From: Isotricha intestinalis
Taxonomy: Eukaryota; Ciliophora; Litostomatea; Vestibuliferida; Isotrichidae
NCBI GenBank assembly: GCA_023807065.1
Contig: JAJJLU010003475.1
Location: 1-64,000 of the forward strand
DNA: 64,000 nucleotides
Direction of reading: 5' to 3'
Position 1 is the first letter of the stretch, and each line of letters opens with the position of its first letter. This document shows, piece by piece, positions 60,705 to 64,000 of this stretch. The translations under genes were made by a program, and so were the position numbers. The notes under the pieces are model-generated. The model was not told where the DNA came from, made no database searches, and worked only from the letters and a program-made list of their open reading frames with translations.

Positions 60705-62882
60705 TTATGCTATATATTCATAATAATCAGATTTACGAGATAAATAACCTCTTTCTATTAAGCTTTCTATTCTGTTTTTGATTGTTAAAATTTCAGGAAT
60801 AAAATCATTTTGAAGAGATAATAATATAGAATTAATTAATTCATTATGTGATAATCTTTTTTTAGATTTCATTATTGTCATTATTTTAGAATCAATAATA
60901 AATTTCCTTTGATTTTGTATTATTTGATTGTGACTTTCATCATTTTTCTTTATATTATATTCAAAATTAGTTTTAAATATTATTTTATTTTGATTAGAAG
61001 TAAAATTACTATTAAGTATAAATTTATCACTTTCTTCTTTAATTAAAATTTTATTATTAATTAAAGGCTCAATTGAATCAATTATTTTTTGATTGGATTT
61101 AATATTAAAAATATTTAAAATTTCTTCTAAAGAAACTTTCCTTAATTTATTTTTATTAAAAAGAAAACAAATCATAGCTTGTAAAGGAGACATACATAAA
61201 GTATATTTTTTTAAATTTAAATTATAAATAATTTCACAATCACCTAAAAATAAATTATAATAAATAATAGTATTGATATGATTACTTTTATAATAAATAG
61301 TAAATTCATCATAAAATTTAAAAAAAGAATAATTTTGAAATTCATTAATAAAAAATTTATTCATTTCAATCATTAAATCATTTTTTTTAATATTTAACCA
61401 ATTTGACATTGTTAACATTTTAACTTTAAAACCTTGAGAAAGTAATTCAGAGTTAAACGAGTTTAAATTATCTAAAAATTTTTCAGAAGCTTTTAAATCT
61501 GAAATCATTTTTTCACATTTTGATATAAAAAAATTCCCAAATTCATTTTTTAACTTTGTTAAACAATAAATTTCTTGTTCTTCATTATAATTACTTTTTA
61601 AAATTCTTTGACTGAAATATTCTCTGTAATTATATTCAAAAATATCTTTATCATTTAAGAATTTAATTAATGATATTATATTATCAAATTCTTCATTATT
61701 AAAATTTTGAGATTTAATTAAATCATCAATATACTTAGGAATTAATTTAGAAAAAATTGCTGATTTTTTATTTATTATTTTTTTTTTATTTAAATAAATT
61801 AATTTGGGTTCAATATAAGAAATTAAATTTAATAATTGGAAATTTTCATCTATTTTTAAAAATAAATTAATAATGTTTTGAAGAAATTTAAAAGTTACTT
61901 CTTTATTTTTTTTTTCTTCTTTATCAAATAAAGTATAATAATCTAAATAAATTGATTCTATTGATTCACATAAAATAGATAAAAATTCATTTTTTCCATT
62001 TTCACTTATTGAACATAAGGAATATAATTCAGATAATATTTTAAAATTGTTAAGGAAATATTGTTTAAAGTTTTTAAAAGTTTCTTCTTTTTTCAGGAAA
62101 TTATTAATTATTAAATTTAAAAAATGTGTTATTAAAATATCTAAACTTTTATTTAAATTGTTTGATTTTATTTTTTCTAATTCTCTTTTATATAAATTTA
62201 TAATATTGGTTATTATAATATCAAAAGATTTTGTATTCTGAAGAATTTGTTCTAAAGAAAAAGAATAAAATTTTATTTCATTTTCAATTATTTCTTTTTC
62301 AAAATATTCAAAATAAATTTTTTCATCTATTTGATTTATAATACCAATAAAATCAAATAAAATCATTGAAACTTGTTTAGCTGAATTTAATTTACTTATT
62401 ATAAAATTTTGCCATTGATTTAAATTTTTTAAGATAATATTATTTAAAAATGTTAATCTAAATTCTTGTAAAGTCGAAGGATAATTTTTTGGTTTAAGAT
62501 AATTACTTTCATAATATAATAATAACTTACTTATTTTTAAAATTTTTTCGGATAAATTTTCATATACTTCTATAATATTTTCTATGTCAAAATTTTTATC
62601 ATCTATTTTTATATTATCATTTAAAACTTTATTTATTAAATTGATTATATTTTCTCTTAAAGAATTACCTCCTTTTCCTCTTGTTATTGTTAATACTAAA
62701 AAATATATTTTTTCATAACTAAATTCACTTAAATCATTTGTATTAAAAATTTCTTCTAAATATTTTATTAATTCATCTATTTTTATTTTTATTTCATCTT
62801 TAGGTTTTTCATTATATATCATTTCATTTTTATTATTTGTAATAAATACTTTTTGATTCTTGAAAATAATATTTGAATTCAT
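60705..62882 (-). CDS. Cullin, scaffold of RING ubiquitin ligases
   Basis: A 725-residue protein of usual cullin length (about 740-780). The helical N-terminal cullin repeats include DLSEFSYEKIYFLVLTITRG (the adaptor-binding helix region). The cullin-homology domain shows YREYFSQRILKSNYNEEQEI (family: Y...LAKRLL), MISDLKASEKF and LNWLNIKKNDL-like text (SNWLNIKK). The C-terminus has the winged helix with the neddylation site: DSKIMTIMKSKKRLSHNELI (the Lys of the I-M-K-x-x-K block) and ends IKNRIESLIERGYLSRK, then DYYEYIA. It closely resembles CUL1/CUL3 endings. Which adaptor it uses cannot be told; the F-box/LRR and kelch proteins nearby are candidate receptors. Confidence 0.93.
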   Translation of the reverse strand: MNSNIIFKNQKVFITNNKNEMIYNEKPKDEIKIKIDELIKYLEEIFNTNDLSEFSYEKIYFLVLTITRGKGGNSLRENIINLINKVLNDNIKIDDKNFDIENIIEVYENLSEKILKISKLLLYYESNYLKPKNYPSTLQEFRLTFLNNIILKNLNQWQNFIISKLNSAKQVSMILFDFIGIINQIDEKIYFEYFEKEIIENEIKFYSFSLEQILQNTKSFDIIITNIINLYKRELEKIKSNNLNKSLDILITHFLNLIINNFLKKEETFKNFKQYFLNNFKILSELYSLCSISENGKNEFLSILCESIESIYLDYYTLFDKEEKKNKEVTFKFLQNIINLFLKIDENFQLLNLISYIEPKLIYLNKKKIINKKSAIFSKLIPKYIDDLIKSQNFNNEEFDNIISLIKFLNDKDIFEYNYREYFSQRILKSNYNEEQEIYCLTKLKNEFGNFFISKCEKMISDLKASEKFLDNLNSFNSELLSQGFKVKMLTMSNWLNIKKNDLMIEMNKFFINEFQNYSFFKFYDEFTIYYKSNHINTIIYYNLFLGDCEIIYNLNLKKYTLCMSPLQAMICFLFNKNKLRKVSLEEILNIFNIKSNQKIIDSIEPLINNKILIKEESDKFILNSNFTSNQNKIIFKTNFEYNIKKNDESHNQIIQNQRKFIIDSKIMTIMKSKKRLSHNELINSILLSLQNDFIPEILTIKNRIESLIERGYLSRKSDYYEYIA

Positions 62883-63091
62883 ATTAAAAATTGATAAATA
62901 TTAATTAATAATATTTAAATATATTCATAATATTAATTTTTAATTAAACAATTATTTCAAAATTTTTTATTATTATTACTATAAAAACATATTTCTCTTC
63001 ATTTTATAATAACAATAAAACAAAACTTAATATTAGATAAAAAATATAAATTCAATTATTTAAAAATTTAAATACTTATATTAAATATGAA

Positions 63092-63985
63092 TTAATCATA
63101 TTCATATTCATATTCATCTTCAGTTCTTTTATTTCTTTTTAAAATTTTTTCAAGTAAATTATCTCTTTTTTCAAATTTAAAAGGATTTCTTATTAAATGA
63201 CATTTTAAATGTTGCATAATAATATCATTAATATCAACTCCAAATATAGGTTTTCTTATAGTTTTTGTTCTCAAACCAAAGATTCTCATTATTACACTTG
63301 TTTCTTTCTTACTACTACCATAATGATCAGGTAAAATTAATATAGCTTTTCTTTCTTCTTCATTAGCAATTTTTATTGATTGAGAATCATCTTTTTTATT
63401 AAAGTAAGAATAATAAATAAAATCAGACTTTTCATAACTATCTACTTTCTCACCTAAATTTTTATAAGTTTTTAATATCAACATTAATTCTCTTGTTGTA
63501 TTTAATTTTATTAAATTAATTTTATTTATCATATTAACATCATTTCTATTAACATATGAATTTATTTTTTCTATATTATGTTTATAAAAGTTAAATCTCT
63601 TTTGTTCTTTATTTCTAAAATTTAAAAAATATAAATGATTTTTTAATAAAGGAACAGTATAAATATCATATCTAAAATTAACAATATTTTCAAATTTATT
63701 ATAAAAATTCCTTAATAACTTAGATATATGAGAATTAAAATGATGAAAACTATCTAAATTACCATATCTAAAGTAAGCTCTTATTTTTTTCATTCTGAAA
63801 AAATCTTCATGTGATAATTTAATCATATCATCTACTAAATCTCTTTCTTCTTCAAAAAATATTGTTTTTTCTTCATAAGTTCTAAAATCTAAACTTTTTA
63901 ATTGTATATTTGGTTTTTCATATTCAGTTGGAATTTTATATTTTTGAGGTTCGTTTATATTTATTTTTTTATTTAAATTTTGCAT
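63092..63985 (-). CDS. Unknown protein, 297 aa
   Basis: A soluble-looking K/N-rich protein with defined blocks: RDLVDDMIKLSHEDFFRMKK, IRAYFRYGNLDSFHHFNSHI, YDIYTVPLLKNHLYFLNFRN, RKAILILPDHYGSSKKETSV, IMRIFGLRTKTIRKPIFGVD. The end is acidic (EDEYEYEYD). There is no signal peptide or membrane helix. The frame is complete from ATG to TAA, and codon use matches the neighbours. I do not recognise the family. The start lies 15 bases from the window edge, so its promoter is outside. Confidence 0.65.
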   Translation of the reverse strand: MQNLNKKININEPQKYKIPTEYEKPNIQLKSLDFRTYEEKTIFFEEERDLVDDMIKLSHEDFFRMKKIRAYFRYGNLDSFHHFNSHISKLLRNFYNKFENIVNFRYDIYTVPLLKNHLYFLNFRNKEQKRFNFYKHNIEKINSYVNRNDVNMINKINLIKLNTTRELMLILKTYKNLGEKVDSYEKSDFIYYSYFNKKDDSQSIKIANEEERKAILILPDHYGSSKKETSVIMRIFGLRTKTIRKPIFGVDINDIIMQHLKCHLIRNPFKFEKRDNLLEKILKRNKRTEDEYEYEYD

Positions 63986-64000
63986 AAATGTTAAGTTTAA

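Noticed and set aside
1..64000. Genome-wide TAA/TAG = Gln code
   Set aside because: More than 30 conserved genes contain no internal TAR and end at TAA or TAG in the right place for their families.
1..64000. CRISPR arrays, prokaryotic operons, phage or transposon genes
   Set aside because: No spaced direct repeats, ribosome-binding sites, transposase or integrase motifs were seen; the content is eukaryotic throughout.

Overview
The window is nuclear DNA of a protist with very A+T-rich sequence. About 36 apparently intact protein genes are packed on both strands, nearly all without introns. Several gaps are only 16 to 120 bp. The gene set points to a ciliated or flagellated alveolate, most likely a ciliate: a calcium-dependent protein kinase with four EF-hands, a kinase of the RDIKPQN / GTELYMSP type common in ciliates, a CEP104 homologue, a sperm-tail PG-rich (SHIPPO) repeat protein, a QRICH2/DUF4795-like coiled-coil protein, and many kelch, WD40 and B-box proteins. 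Unlike many ciliates, the intact genes read with the standard code. Glutamine is CAA, and TAA, TAG (17177, 19280) and TGA (9191, 30698, 44193, 3303) all end good reading frames. Two very short GT-AG introns can be seen (27 nt at 3588-3614 and 40 nt at 55261-55300). This naming of the organism is inference.

Layout. 1-3.2 kb holds two decayed genes, one of them a TPR/Asn-rich protein. 3.3-7.2 kb has three small genes and one decayed locus. 7.3-16.3 kb has a kelch protein, a TTP-type CCCH RNA-binding protein, a coiled-coil protein, the DUF4795-like ciliary candidate and a four-TM protein. 17-28.5 kb has an SRPBCC-like protein, a PP2C phosphatase, a B-box/WD40 protein, an F-box-like/LRR protein, the spliceosome factor CWC15 and the first DUF229/alkaline-phosphatase-fold membrane protein. 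28.5-42 kb has a B-box/kelch protein, a secreted protein, a broken RJL (DNAJC27-type) GTPase gene, an AIM24-like protein, a zinc-ribbon/kinase fusion, SEC24 and a large two-TM surface protein. 42-53 kb has the CDPK, a second DUF229 paralogue, a WD40 protein, the glutamate-cysteine ligase catalytic subunit, a membrane-anchored RNase T2 and a pepsin-fold protein lacking both catalytic motifs. 53-64 kb has CEP104, a GNAT, an SCP/FCP-type CTD phosphatase, the SHIPPO protein, a cullin and an unknown protein.

The genes do not form an operon-like pathway; they are housekeeping, ciliary, signalling and secretory-pathway genes side by side. The most unusual feature is the gaps. At least nine hold remnants of coding sequence broken by small indels and by in-frame TAA/TAG codons, many of them where glutamine would fit well. 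Simple C-to-T decay of CAA/CAG is the plainest reading; alternatives are given in the findings.
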